Source of the DNA: Sulfitobacter sp. S190
GTDB lineage: Bacteria > Pseudomonadota > Alphaproteobacteria > Rhodobacterales > Rhodobacteraceae
Assembly: GCF_025141935.1 (NCBI RefSeq)
Contig: NZ_CP081120.1
Coordinates: forward strand, 1,984,001-2,048,000
Direction of reading: 5' to 3'
DNA: 64,000 nt
The translations under genes were made by a program, and so were the position numbers. Below are positions 1 to 7,865 of the stretch, in pieces. Under the pieces are notes generated by a model. The model was not told where the DNA came from, ran no database searches, and saw nothing but the letters and a program-made list of their open reading frames with translations. Every line of letters begins with the position of its first letter. Positions within the stretch are counted from its first letter, which is position 1.

Positions 1-234
1 GGTATCGACCTTGCGCTGGTCTTTGGGAGCCATATAGGTGTCGGCACAAAAGGTGCCGTCGCTGCCATCGCCCAACGGCACTTCGCAGGCGTATTGCGTG
101 ACCAACTTGCTGGGGTCAAAGTTGGTGATCGGCCCCGCACCCGACTGGCCGTCGAGAATACGGCGCCAGCTTTCTTCGACCCCGTCCGCCAACGGCGTGA
201 CCAACCCCAACCCAGTGACAACCACTCTGCGCAT
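1..234 (-). CDS. fabF: 3-oxoacyl-ACP synthase II (partial, N-terminus)
   Basis: Elongating beta-ketoacyl-ACP synthase of type II fatty acid synthesis. Only the first 78 codons are inside the window; the gene continues beyond position 1. The N-terminus reads MRRVVVTGLGLVTPL, the classic start of the FabF/FabB thiolase fold, followed by a GxGPIT-type segment (GAGPITNFDPSK) typical of FabF. The catalytic Cys-His-His are outside the window. It lies downstream of acpP on the same strand, as in many fab clusters, but a terminator and two unrelated genes separate them here, so it probably has its own promoter. The family call is firm despite the truncation. Confidence 0.93.
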   Translation of the reverse strand, partial: MRRVVVTGLGLVTPLADGVEESWRRILDGQSGAGPITNFDPSKLVTQYACEVPLGDGSDGTFCADTYMAPKDQRKVDT

Positions 235-404
235 AATTTCAGGCCCTTCGGTATGAATTCCTTGTCGCGCTATACAGTGGGGATGGCGGGCAGTTCAAGC
301 CTCCTGCCGCGACACCGGCAACCGGCTGCGCGATGTGTCGCCGCGCGGGGCGCGGAACCATCGGGCAACGTGCGGGGTTGAACCGGACAATCCAAGAGGG
401 CCAG

Positions 405-902
405 ATGCCGGAATTCCTGTTTATCGTACTGCGCACCATCGTTGCCCTTGGCGTGATCATCGCGCTCACCCGTTACTTCGGGTTGCGCAGCTTTTCGAAA
501 ATGTCGGGCTTCGAATTTGCGGTCACCGTGTCCATCGGCTCGGTCCTCGCGGGGGCCGTCACCACGCTCGACACACCGCTGTTTGTTTTCGTCATCGCGT
601 TGGCTGCACTGTTTGCGGTGCAATACGGGCTGGCGCGCTTGCGCACCTTGAACGACCGCGCTCAGCAGGCGCTGGACAATGACCCCCTGATGATCCTCGA
701 AAACGGTGAAGTGCTGGACGAAAATCTGGCACAGGCCGGCATGACCCGCGATGATCTGTGGGCCAAGCTGCGCGAGGCGAATGCCTATGACATCTCTGCC
801 GTCTTTGCGGTGGTGGTCGAAAACACCGGTGACATCAGCGTGCTGCACGGCCCGTCCGAAAACGGCCCCAGCCCCGAATTGCTCGACGGTCTGCGCCGCT
901 AG
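405..902 (+). CDS. DUF421 (YetF-type) membrane protein
   Basis: A 165-residue inner-membrane protein of the DUF421/YetF family, whose biochemical role is unknown. The N-terminal ~85 residues hold about three hydrophobic segments (ending near LTRYFG, near VLAGAVTTL, and FVFVIALAALFAVQYG). They are followed by the conserved soluble alpha/beta domain with the family-typical MILENGEVLDENL and MTRDDLWAKLREAN segments. The ATG at 405 is preceded by a purine-rich GAGGG and starts at the expected N-terminal helix; longer in-frame extensions lack family sequence. It is transcribed divergently from fabF and its 3' end overlaps the convergent GNAT gene by 4 bp. Confidence 0.88.
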   Translation: MPEFLFIVLRTIVALGVIIALTRYFGLRSFSKMSGFEFAVTVSIGSVLAGAVTTLDTPLFVFVIALAALFAVQYGLARLRTLNDRAQQALDNDPLMILENGEVLDENLAQAGMTRDDLWAKLREANAYDISAVFAVVVENTGDISVLHGPSENGPSPELLDGLRR

Positions 903-1432
903 ACCGGTGGCCCGTTGCGCACCATCAACTGCACCCGATCGCCCTCTACCTGCGTCTCGCGCATCGCGACATAGCCCAGCTCGGAGGCAAGGCGCAGCGA
1001 TCCGTCGTTCTCGGGCGTGATCATGCACACGGTGCGGCCCGCCACGATCCGGTCAAACCAGTCGTGCGCGGCATTCGCAGCCTCCAGCCCCAAACCCTGC
1101 CCCTGCGCATCCGGCGACAGGATCCACCCCGCCTCGGGATAGGGGTCGAAATCGGAGCCAAGCCCGCGTGAGCCGAAAAAGAAACCGGTCTGGCCGCTCA
1201 TCTGGGTCTGGCCGTGGACCTGCACCGCCCACTGGCCAAAGCCCGCGATCTGCCAATGGCCCGCGTTGCGCAAAAATGCGTCCCAACTGCGCGCCTTGGG
1301 CCACGGCTTGCCGCTGATGTGCGTGACAACGGCGGGCGTGGCCCAGATGTCCGCATAGCGGTCGAAATCCTCACGGCGCATGGCCCGCAGGGTCAAGCGT
1401 TGGGTATTGATGGTTGGTACGGTGCGCGACAT
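899..1432 (-). CDS. GNAT family N-acetyltransferase (RimJ/RimL-like)
   Basis: A 177-residue acetyltransferase of the GNAT superfamily. The N-terminus (TINTQRLTLRAMRREDF) is the usual beta1-alpha1 start of the RimJ/RimL-type Acetyltransf_3 family. The acetyl-CoA pyrophosphate loop is visible as SPDAQGQGLGLEA, and ENDGSLRLASELGY matches the C-terminal helix where such enzymes carry N-x-x-S/A. The substrate cannot be deduced; protein alpha-amino groups or small amines are both possible. It lies between acpP and fabF on the same strand but downstream of the acpP terminator, so it may be transcribed separately. Confidence 0.87.
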   Translation of the reverse strand: MSRTVPTINTQRLTLRAMRREDFDRYADIWATPAVVTHISGKPWPKARSWDAFLRNAGHWQIAGFGQWAVQVHGQTQMSGQTGFFFGSRGLGSDFDPYPEAGWILSPDAQGQGLGLEAANAAHDWFDRIVAGRTVCMITPENDGSLRLASELGYVAMRETQVEGDRVQLMVRNGPPV

Positions 1433-1531
1433 GGCGGTGAATTTCCTTCACTCTGACGGTCGGTAGGGCCTGCTGTACCGTCAGATTATCAACACGATGC
1501 CGCGCAACAAGCTTAAATCGCGTTAAAATAG

Positions 1532-1569
1532 AAAAACGGCGCCGTTCCGCATAGGAAGGCGCCGTTTTG
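1532..1569 (-). terminator. Rho-independent terminator of acpP
   Basis: Perfect 11-bp inverted repeat (AAAACGGCGCC at 1533-1543, GGCGCCGTTTT at 1558-1568) with a 14-nt loop. On the minus strand the stem is followed by a T-run. It lies about 40 bp past the acpP stop codon. Confidence 0.85.
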
Positions 1570-1608
1570 TGTCTCAAAATCCACCGGTTGCCCGGCAGAG
1601 CCCGCCGC

Positions 1609-1842
1609 TTAGGAGGCTTCCTTGATGAACTTGACCGCGTCACCGAAGGTCTGGATGTTCTCTGCCGCGTCGTCCGGGATCTCGATGCCGAATTCTTCTT
1701 CAAACGCCATCACCAGTTCAACGGTGTCCAGGCTGTCTGCGCCCAGGTCGTCGATGAACGAAGCGTTCTCTGTCACTTTGTCCTCTTCAACACCAAGGTG
1801 TTCCACAACGATCTTCTTTACGCGTTCTGCGACGTCGCTCAT
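1609..1842 (-). CDS. acpP: Acyl carrier protein
   Basis: A 77-residue acidic acyl carrier protein that carries growing acyl chains on a 4'-phosphopantetheine arm. The attachment serine is Ser37 in the [10 protein letters not shown] motif, and length and composition are normal for bacterial AcpP. It follows fabG by about 200 bp, which leaves room for its own promoter, as expected for this very abundant protein. A strong terminator follows directly. Confidence 0.98.
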   Translation of the reverse strand: MSDVAERVKKIVVEHLGVEEDKVTENASFIDDLGADSLDTVELVMAFEEEFGIEIPDDAAENIQTFGDAVKFIKEAS

Positions 1843-2028
1843 TCTTTAGTCCTCACATTTGGGCCAGTAGGCCCCTTTGGGTGCCTGCCCGCCACGCGAA
1901 CGCGAGGGGCAGAAAATGCCCCAAAAGGGGCGGCTCGTTACCCTTGCTTGCACAAGGTGGACAGCACAATCAAGCACTGGTCCGGATAAATCTGCGCCCC
2001 CTTTAGCATAAGACACGAGGGACGCAAA

Positions 2029-2043
2029 CGCTTTCGCAAAGCG
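2029..2043 (-). other. Short hairpin after fabG
   Basis: A CGCTTT/AAAGCG inverted repeat with a 3-nt loop lies immediately after the fabG stop codon and is followed on the minus strand by three Ts. It could attenuate read-through from fabG into acpP. The stem is short, so this is weak evidence. The rest of the 1843-2045 gap holds the acpP leader and no gene. Confidence 0.35.
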
Positions 2044-2045
2044 CC

Positions 2046-2783
2046 TTACAACATGGCCATGCCACCGTTCACATGCAAGGTTGCGCCCGTAATATATGCC
2101 GCTTCATCGCTGGCCAGATACACGACCGCACCGGCAATTTCGCCCGGTGTGCCCATGCGGCCTGCGGGAATCTGGCCCATGATTCCCGTTTTCTGATCAT
2201 CGGTGAGCTTCTCGGTCATCGCCGTTTCGATAAATCCCGGGGCAACCGCATTGACGGTGATGCCGCGGCTTGCCACCTCGTAGGCCAGCGATTTGGACAT
2301 GCCCACCATCCCTGCCTTCGACGCCGCATAGTTCGCCTGTCCGGGATTGCCCGTGGCCCCCACCACCGAACTGATGTTCACGATCCGGCCCCAGCGGGCT
2401 TTCATCATCCCGCGCATCACGCCCTTGCACAGCTTGAATGTCGCCGTCAGGTTCACGTCCAGCACCGACTGCCATTCGTCGTCGGACATCCGCATGAACA
2501 GGTTGTCGCGGGTGATGCCTGCGTTATTGACCAGAATATCAACCGATCCCATCGCTTCGGCGGCCTGCTTGGGCAATGCCTCGACCGCCGCCATATCGCT
2601 CAGGTTACACGGCAGCACATGCGCCCGCGCGCCCAGATCCGCCGCAAGCGCCTCCAAAGGCTCTGTGCGTGTGCCAGACAGGCCGACGGTCGCGCCCTGT
2701 GCATGCAACTGGCGGGCGATATCGGCGCCGATGCCCCCCGACGCGCCGGTCACCAACGCATTTTTACCTGTCAAATCAAACAT
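2046..2783 (-). CDS. fabG: 3-oxoacyl-ACP reductase
   Basis: NADPH-dependent reductase for the first reduction in each fatty acid elongation cycle. A 245-residue SDR fold: the cofactor loop TGASGGIG is at residues 12-19, NNAG near 86-89, and the catalytic Ser (ISSV, ~138-139), Tyr152 and Lys156 (YAASK) are all present. The C-terminal HVNGGMAML is typical for FabG. The start codon overlaps the end of the upstream lipoprotein gene by 8 bp, so translation is probably coupled in the order fabD - lipoprotein - fabG. Confidence 0.97.
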   Translation of the reverse strand: MFDLTGKNALVTGASGGIGADIARQLHAQGATVGLSGTRTEPLEALAADLGARAHVLPCNLSDMAAVEALPKQAAEAMGSVDILVNNAGITRDNLFMRMSDDEWQSVLDVNLTATFKLCKGVMRGMMKARWGRIVNISSVVGATGNPGQANYAASKAGMVGMSKSLAYEVASRGITVNAVAPGFIETAMTEKLTDDQKTGIMGQIPAGRMGTPGEIAGAVVYLASDEAAYITGATLHVNGGMAML

Positions 2784-3348
2784 CTGTCCGTCCTTCCGTG
2801 TTCAAGGGGCGCAGCGGCGCTGTCAAAAGCCCCGACTGCGAAACCTCCGTCTCGCTCAGTGCATGTATCCGGTCTGCGCCTGCGTTACGCAAGCCAAAGG
2901 CGCTTTGGGTGGCCGGTCCGGCCATCCGCGCGGCAAATGCGGCCAGCGCCGGATCGTCCCATCCGACGGGCACGATTTGCGCACCGGCAACCGCTTCGCG
3001 GGTCACACCGCCCAGAAAAGGCGCGATCGCGGCTCCCGCAACGCGGCTGTCGCTTTGCAGATGGGTCGACAATCCGCCCGCCCGCACGCGCATCCCCATG
3101 GCGATTGCGGCCGCCACATCGTGACGCCCGCCCATATCCTGCACAAAAATCTCTGTAATCTGCGGGTTCTGCGCAAGGATCGTGGCAAAATCATCCGCCG
3201 TGCGTGCCGTGATCCGGCCCGACATCAGCAACCTGTTGCCTGTGCCTGTAAAGCTGGTGCGCGGCAAAACACGCGCGCGCACGCCGCACCCCGTCATCAT
3301 CGCCAGCGCGCCCAGCATCACGGCCCTGCGGCCGGTCTCAGCCCTCAA
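2776..3348 (-). CDS. Putative lipoprotein inserted between fabD and fabG
   Basis: A 190-residue protein with an N-terminal hydrophobic stretch ending in a lipobox-like MMTGC at about residues 17-21, suggesting lipidation and export. The mature part has segments such as ITARTADDFATIL and AAIAMGMRVRAGGLSTHL that resemble the ClpP/crotonase-like fold of COG3904-type periplasmic proteins. I do not see a complete catalytic triad, so this is only a resemblance. It overlaps fabD by 11 bp and fabG by 8 bp and is co-transcribed with them. A link to envelope lipid synthesis is inference from context. Confidence 0.68.
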   Translation of the reverse strand: MRAETGRRAVMLGALAMMTGCGVRARVLPRTSFTGTGNRLLMSGRITARTADDFATILAQNPQITEIFVQDMGGRHDVAAAIAMGMRVRAGGLSTHLQSDSRVAGAAIAPFLGGVTREAVAGAQIVPVGWDDPALAAFAARMAGPATQSAFGLRNAGADRIHALSETEVSQSGLLTAPLRPLNTEGRTDV

Positions 3349-4270
3349 GGACGGCCTTCACATCCGCCGCCACACCCACGTTGCGCAGCGTGGCGTCCTT
3401 GTGGATGCGCCGGATCATGCCCAACAGCGCCTTGCCCGCGCCAATCTCCCAGAACTCGGTCACGCCATTGGCGACCATCCACTCCACCGACGACCGCCAG
3501 CGCACCCGGCCCGTGACCTGCTCGACCAACAGGTTCGGCACCTGTGCGGCATCGGTCACGGCGGCGGCGGTGACATTGGCCACCAGCGGCACGCGCAACG
3601 CGCCGGGCGTCACCTCGCCAAGCGCCGCGCGCATTTCGTCGGCGGCAGGCTGCATCAGGGCACAGTGGAACGGGGCGGATACCGGCAAAGGCAAGGCCCG
3701 CTTGGCCCCCGCCGCCTTGGCCAGCACGATCGCGCGCTCCACCGCGTCCTTGTTGCCCGAAATCACGTTCTGTGTGGGGTCGTTTTCATTGGCCAGCTGG
3801 CACACATCGCCCTGTGCCGCCTCTTGCGCCACCGCGGCCACCGCATCCGCGTCCAGCCCCAGCACGGCTGCCATGGCGCCCTGCCCCACGGGCACCGCCG
3901 ACTGCATCGCCTGACCGCGCGTGCGCAGCAATCTTGCCGTATCGGCCAGACCGTACACACCGGCCGCACAAAGCGCGGAATACTCACCCAGCGAATGGCC
4001 CGCGACGAAAGACGCGCGATCGATCTCCACGCCCTCTGCCTCCAGCGCCCGCATCGCGGCAATCGACGTGGCCATCAGCGCGGGCTGCGCATTCTGCGTC
4101 AGGGTCAGCTCTTCGATGTCACCCTCCCAGATCAGGGTGCTGAGCTTTTCGCCCAAAGCCGCGTCGACCTCCTCAAAGACCGCCCGCGCCGCGGGATAGT
4201 TTTCGGCCAGATCGCGGCCCATGCCGATGCTTTGTGCGCCCTGACCGGGAAATACGAATGCGATGCTCAT
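3338..4270 (-). CDS. fabD: Malonyl-CoA:ACP transacylase
   Basis: Transfers malonyl groups from CoA to ACP, supplying the elongation substrate. A 310-residue protein with FPGQGAQ at 7-13, the nucleophile elbow GHSLGEYSA with Ser93, and the catalytic His202 in SAPFHCALM. Length is normal. It is the first gene of the fabD - lipoprotein - fabG - acpP group, and its start faces the divergent cytochrome b561-YceI gene across 155 bp, which must hold both promoters. Confidence 0.97.
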   Translation of the reverse strand: MSIAFVFPGQGAQSIGMGRDLAENYPAARAVFEEVDAALGEKLSTLIWEGDIEELTLTQNAQPALMATSIAAMRALEAEGVEIDRASFVAGHSLGEYSALCAAGVYGLADTARLLRTRGQAMQSAVPVGQGAMAAVLGLDADAVAAVAQEAAQGDVCQLANENDPTQNVISGNKDAVERAIVLAKAAGAKRALPLPVSAPFHCALMQPAADEMRAALGEVTPGALRVPLVANVTAAAVTDAAQVPNLLVEQVTGRVRWRSSVEWMVANGVTEFWEIGAGKALLGMIRRIHKDATLRNVGVAADVKAVLEG

Positions 4271-4425
4271 GAACGGGACCCTTCCGTCGTGTGTTTTGCC
4301 TTGGTTTACCTGCCGTCGCCCAATTCAACAAGGGCGCACACAAACCGTGCGCGCCTCCCCATTGCGGCCACCGGTCACCTGCGTATCCTGCCGGGGCAAA
4401 GCTACCCTCCCGAAGGATACACACC

Positions 4426-5625
4426 ATGCCCCTTTCCAACACCACGACCCGCTACGGCAGCGTGACCAAAGGTTTTCACTGGCTGACGGCCCTGCTGGTG
4501 CTGACGCTCATCCCCGTGGCGGTGATCGCGAACCGCCTGCCCTATGACACCTCCGAACAGCTGGCGCAAAAGGCGTGGCTGTTTTCGCTGCACAAGACGC
4601 TGGGCGTCACGGTGTTTTTCGTGGCGCTGCTGCGTATCGTCTGGGCGGTCGGGCAGCCCAAACCGGCGCTGCTGAATGCCGATCGCAAGCTGGAGAGTTT
4701 CGTCGCCGAAGCGGCGCACTGGCTGCTCTACGGCTCGCTGGTGCTGGCGCCGCTGTCGGGGTGGATCCACCACGCGGCCACCAGCGGTTTCGCCCCGATC
4801 TGGTGGCCCTTTGGCCAGTCGCTGCCGCTTGTGCCCAAATCCGAAAGCGTCGCGGGCGTGTTTGGCGGTCTGCACTGGGTCTTTACCAAGGTCATGGTCG
4901 TGACGATCCTTGCCCATATTGCAGGCGCGCTGAAACACCATCTGGTTGATCGCGATTCCACCCTGCGGCGGATGCTGCCCGGCCAGGCGACGCTGCCACC
5001 GCTCTCGGCGGCGGACCACTCCAAAGGGCCCCTTGCCGGTGCGCTTGCCGTCTGGGCACTGGCCCTCGGTCTGGGCTGGGCTCTGGGCGTCTATGCGCCG
5101 CACGGCGAGACGGTCGCCGCCGCTGAACTGGCCGAGGTCGCATCGGATTGGGAGGTTCAGGAAGGCGAGATCGCCATCACCGTGACCCAACTGGGCTCCG
5201 AGGTAACCGGCAGTTTTGACAGCTGGACATCGGCGATTGCCTTTGACCCCACCATCGACACGGGCAAAATGGGCAGCGTCGAGACACAGATCGCCATCGG
5301 CTCGCTCACGCTGGGATCGGTCACGGCGCAGGCGCTCGGCCCCGATTTTTTCAATGCGCAGGCTTTCGAGACAGCCACCTATTCCGGCGATATCTTCAAA
5401 GCACCCGACGATTACGAGGTTCGCGGCACCCTCACGATCAAGGACACGTCCGTTCCCCTGACCCTGCCGTTCCAGCTGACGCTCGACGGGGAAACCGCCG
5501 ACATGCAGGGCCGTCTGACGCTGGACCGGCGCGATTTCGGGATCGGCGACAACATGACAGACGAAAGCTCGCTCGCCTATGCGGTGGACGTGCGCATTGC
5601 ACTGCAGGCCACCCGCGCGCCTTGA
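4426..5625 (+). CDS. Cytochrome b561 / YceI fusion protein
   Basis: A 399-residue fusion. Residues ~1-190 are a cytochrome b561 domain: four hydrophobic helices with haem-ligand histidines in GFHWLTALLV, SLHKTLGVTV and the later TILAHIAGALKHH region. After another hydrophobic helix (~205-230) comes a YceI-like lipocalin domain (~240-399, containing VTGSFDSWTSAIAFDP and RRDFGIGDNM) predicted to lie in the periplasm. YceI folds bind long isoprenoids such as ubiquinones, so an electron-transfer role between membrane quinone and the periplasm is reasonable. The ATG at 4426 has a GAAGGA ribosome site; longer starts have no family sequence. A separate YceI gene follows convergently. Confidence 0.9.
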   Translation: MPLSNTTTRYGSVTKGFHWLTALLVLTLIPVAVIANRLPYDTSEQLAQKAWLFSLHKTLGVTVFFVALLRIVWAVGQPKPALLNADRKLESFVAEAAHWLLYGSLVLAPLSGWIHHAATSGFAPIWWPFGQSLPLVPKSESVAGVFGGLHWVFTKVMVVTILAHIAGALKHHLVDRDSTLRRMLPGQATLPPLSAADHSKGPLAGALAVWALALGLGWALGVYAPHGETVAAAELAEVASDWEVQEGEIAITVTQLGSEVTGSFDSWTSAIAFDPTIDTGKMGSVETQIAIGSLTLGSVTAQALGPDFFNAQAFETATYSGDIFKAPDDYEVRGTLTIKDTSVPLTLPFQLTLDGETADMQGRLTLDRRDFGIGDNMTDESSLAYAVDVRIALQATRAP

Positions 5626-5641
5626 CCTGCGCAAAACGAAA

Positions 5642-5670
5642 GGCCGGCCCCCGCAGCGGCCGGCCGATTT
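5642..5670 (+). terminator. Terminator after the b561-YceI gene
   Basis: An 8-bp GC stem (GGCCGGCC at 5642-5649 and 5658-5665) with an 8-nt loop, followed by GATTTTG. It lies 17 bp after the stop codon. The T-run is modest. Confidence 0.65.
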
Positions 5671-5693
5671 TGAGTATTTATGGCCAAATGAGA

Positions 5694-5725
5694 AAACGCC
5701 GCCCCGTATTTCAGGGGCGGCGTTT
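5694..5725 (-). terminator. Terminator of yceI
   Basis: Perfect 12-bp inverted repeat (AAACGCCGCCCC at 5694-5705, GGGGCGGCGTTT at 5714-5725) with an 8-nt loop. It ends in a T-run on the minus strand about 20 bp past the yceI stop. Confidence 0.82.
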
Positions 5726-5745
5726 GTCGGGACGGGGCAGAAGGT

Positions 5746-6315
5746 TTATTCGGCCTTCATCGCCTCAATCGAAATCGTCACGTCGACTTCGTCGCTGACA
5801 TTCGGGGCGAAGGCGCCCACATTGAAGTCCGAACGGAGCAGTGTCGTTGTCGCGTCAAAGCCGGCCCAGGCCTTTTGCGCCATCGGATGTGTGCCCGTCT
5901 GGTTCAGCGTGGCATCCAGCACCACCGATTTGGTGACATCGTTCATGGTCAAATCGCCGGTGATCTTGGCGGTGTCGTCGCCCGTCACTTCGATGGCGGT
6001 CGAGGTGAAGGTGATCACGTCCTCATCGGTGGCGCCGAAGAAGTCATCGGACATGAAGTGCGCCTCGCGCTGTTCCCAGCCGGTGAACATCGATTTTGTC
6101 GGCATGGAGACGGTCACGGTGGAGTTGGACGGATCTTCGGCGTCGAACATGATTTCGCCTTCGAAACCGGAGAACATGCCGAATGTGGTCGAGAAACCAA
6201 GGTGATTGTAGGAAAACAGAACCTGGCTGTGGCTGCTGTCGAGCACGTATTTTTCCGCCGCGAAGGCCATGCTGGCAGAAGCGGACATCAGGGCGGCAAG
6301 GACGAGGGATTTCAT
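5746..6315 (-). CDS. YceI family periplasmic lipid-binding protein
   Basis: A 189-residue secreted YceI-family protein, a lipocalin-like barrel that binds polyisoprenoid molecules. The signal peptide MKSLVLAALMSASASMAFA is followed by AEKYVLDSSHSQVLFSYNHLG, the family's first strands, and FDATTTLLRSDFNVG near the C-terminus, where YceI proteins have R-x-D-F. The ATG at 6315 has an AGGAGATA ribosome site 6-7 nt upstream; the longer reading frame upstream is not signal-peptide-like. It converges on the b561-YceI fusion gene, so two YceI copies sit side by side. Confidence 0.92.
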   Translation of the reverse strand: MKSLVLAALMSASASMAFAAEKYVLDSSHSQVLFSYNHLGFSTTFGMFSGFEGEIMFDAEDPSNSTVTVSMPTKSMFTGWEQREAHFMSDDFFGATDEDVITFTSTAIEVTGDDTAKITGDLTMNDVTKSVVLDATLNQTGTHPMAQKAWAGFDATTTLLRSDFNVGAFAPNVSDEVDVTISIEAMKAE

Positions 6316-6460
6316 AGGGCGTATCTCCTGTTTGGTGTAAGATACGGCACTATGTGATCCATCCGGGCGCGATCGCAACTGCGCAGCGCTCCACAGGTTC
6401 TGCGCAAAAGCGAACATTCGCCGGTGCGCGGATGCACAAAACCCTTTCAACAGTCGGTGT

Positions 6461-6955
6461 TCAGGCCAGTTTTCCGACCCCGCGCAGGGCGCCGATCAAT
6501 TTGGCGTGTGCGGCGGCATTGCTGAGCATGATCTCGGCCAGCATCCGGCCATCGGCGGCAAAGAACGCCAGCTGGCGGCCATCCTGCTGCACTTTTTCCA
6601 GCGCCGCGAAGCTGTGGCGTTCGATCAGGCGGCGGCCGCCGTTCGACTGTTCGCGCACCAGCCGCAATTCGGAGGCGGCCGCGTCGATCTCCACCGTGGG
6701 CGCGAGGGGCGACAGGCTGTTTTGCCACAGGCCGATGCCTGCAAGGGCCGCGATGGCCGACAGGCTCAGCTTGAACAGCATCATGTCCGGCTCCCAGCTG
6801 GCACCGGGGGCCATCCACAGACCGACGGTGGTGATGACAAGGGCAACGGCAAAGACGCGCTGCAGGATACGGATCAACATCCGCGACCCGTCGACCGTAC
6901 GCACGAGGGCGAGGTTGGGTACATCGGGCTGGGCGAAATCAGCTGTGGCAGTCAT
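6461..6955 (-). CDS. Conserved membrane protein of unknown function
   Basis: A 164-residue protein with two predicted membrane helices (ILQRVFAVALVITTVGLWM and MMLFKLSLSAIAALAGIGLW, roughly residues 28-75) and a soluble C-terminal half rich in charged residues (EIDAAASELRLVREQSNGGRR). I do not recognise a catalytic motif. The start at 6955 has a good GAGGGAAATAAG ribosome site. It is transcribed away from rpsF, and the 290 bp between them contains the rpsF promoter and leader. Confidence 0.7.
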   Translation of the reverse strand: MTATADFAQPDVPNLALVRTVDGSRMLIRILQRVFAVALVITTVGLWMAPGASWEPDMMLFKLSLSAIAALAGIGLWQNSLSPLAPTVEIDAAASELRLVREQSNGGRRLIERHSFAALEKVQQDGRQLAFFAADGRMLAEIMLSNAAAHAKLIGALRGVGKLA

Positions 6956-7108
6956 CTTATTTCCCTCGTCAGTTGTTTTCCAAGAGTTGGACGGGAAAAG
7001 AGACCAAATCGGGGCAGCTGTGCGGCGCGGGTCGGGCGATCCTGGGGTATTTACACACAGTGTCGCGGTATCACGCGCGCCGTTGGTGCGATACGCCACG
7101 CTGGGCGC

Positions 7109-7136
7109 TTGCACGTCTGGCCAAACCGTGTATATG
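7109..7136 (+). promoter_or_regulatory. Candidate sigma70-type promoter of rpsF-rpsR-rplI
   Basis: TTGCAC (7109-7114) and TATATG (7131-7136) are separated by 16 bp, giving a predicted start near 7143 and a leader of about 100 nt before rpsF. This is pattern matching only. Confidence 0.5.
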
Positions 7137-7153
7137 CGGGGCTTCTCTTGCAC

Positions 7154-7177
7154 AGAGACATGAACCGCGCAGTCTCT
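7154..7177 (+). promoter_or_regulatory. Hairpin in the rpsF leader, possible S6:S18 autoregulatory site
   Basis: A 6-bp stem (AGAGAC at 7154-7159, GTCTCT at 7172-7177) encloses a 12-nt loop containing CCG. In many bacteria the S6:S18 complex represses rpsF operons by binding a leader hairpin with an exposed CCG. Position and CCG fit, but the stem is short and the known motif's exact architecture was not verified. Confidence 0.3.
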
Positions 7178-7244
7178 CGTGGGGGGGCCGCAAGAGGAAC
7201 ACAGCCCCGCCTTTGAAATGCGCCTTGAAATAAGTGGAGCACAC

Positions 7245-7598
7245 ATGCCGCTATATGAGCATGTCATGATTGCGCGTCAGGACTTGTCCAACACGCAAGC
7301 CGAAGGCCTTATCGAACATTTTGGCACCGTCCTGTCCGACAACGGCGGGAAACTCGTGGACAGCGAGTACTGGGGCGTCAAGACGATGGCCTACAAGATC
7401 AACAAGAACCGCAAGGGCCACTACGCCTACCTGCGCTCCGATTCTCCCGCGCCCGCGGTGCAGGAAATGGAACGCCTGATGCGCCTGCACGACGACGTGA
7501 TGCGCGTGCTGACGATCAAGGTAGACGAACACAAAGAGCTGCCTTCCGTGCAAATGCAAAAACGTGACGAGCGTGAAGGCCGTCGCGAACGCCGCTGA
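7245..7598 (+). CDS. rpsF: 30S ribosomal protein S6
   Basis: A 117-residue S6 protein, partner of S18 on the platform of the small subunit. The start MPLYEHVMIARQDLS is typical, and the C-terminal tail is charged (QKRDEREGRRERR). The ATG at 7245 follows GTGGAG and gives the family length; the earlier in-frame start would add 22 unconserved residues. It is the first gene of rpsF-rpsR-rplI. Confidence 0.97.
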   Translation: MPLYEHVMIARQDLSNTQAEGLIEHFGTVLSDNGGKLVDSEYWGVKTMAYKINKNRKGHYAYLRSDSPAPAVQEMERLMRLHDDVMRVLTIKVDEHKELPSVQMQKRDEREGRRERR

Positions 7599-7625
7599 TC
7601 TGGCTTGAAGAAGAGGACCTAACCC

Positions 7626-7853
7626 ATGGCTGCAAAACCATTTTTCCGCCGTCGTAAAGTCTGCCCCTTCTCGGGCGACAATGCACCGGCGATCGACTAC
7701 AAAGACACACGTCTGCTGCAACGCTATATTTCCGAGCGTGGCAAGATCGTGCCATCCCGTATCACCGCGGTATCCGCCAAGAAACAACGCGAGCTGGCCC
7801 GTGCCATCAAACGCGCCCGTTTCCTGGCCCTGCTGCCCTACGCCGTGAAGTAA
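7626..7853 (+). CDS. rpsR: 30S ribosomal protein S18
   Basis: A 75-residue basic S18 protein that binds S6 and the 16S rRNA platform. The conserved [19 protein letters not shown] segment and the final LLPYAVK are present. It lies 27 bp after rpsF, with ribosome site GAGGACC. Normal length. Confidence 0.98.
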   Translation: MAAKPFFRRRKVCPFSGDNAPAIDYKDTRLLQRYISERGKIVPSRITAVSAKKQRELARAIKRARFLALLPYAVK

Positions 7854-7865
7854 GGAGAAACCGAC

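Noticed and set aside
1868..1931. GCCCCTTTGGG and CCCCAAAAGGGG elements upstream of acpP as a regulatory palindrome
   Set aside because: The arms do not pair precisely and no known motif matches; too weak to report.
6316..6450. Longer N-terminus for the free-standing YceI protein
   Set aside because: The extension would bury the signal peptide, and the downstream ATG has an excellent ribosome site.
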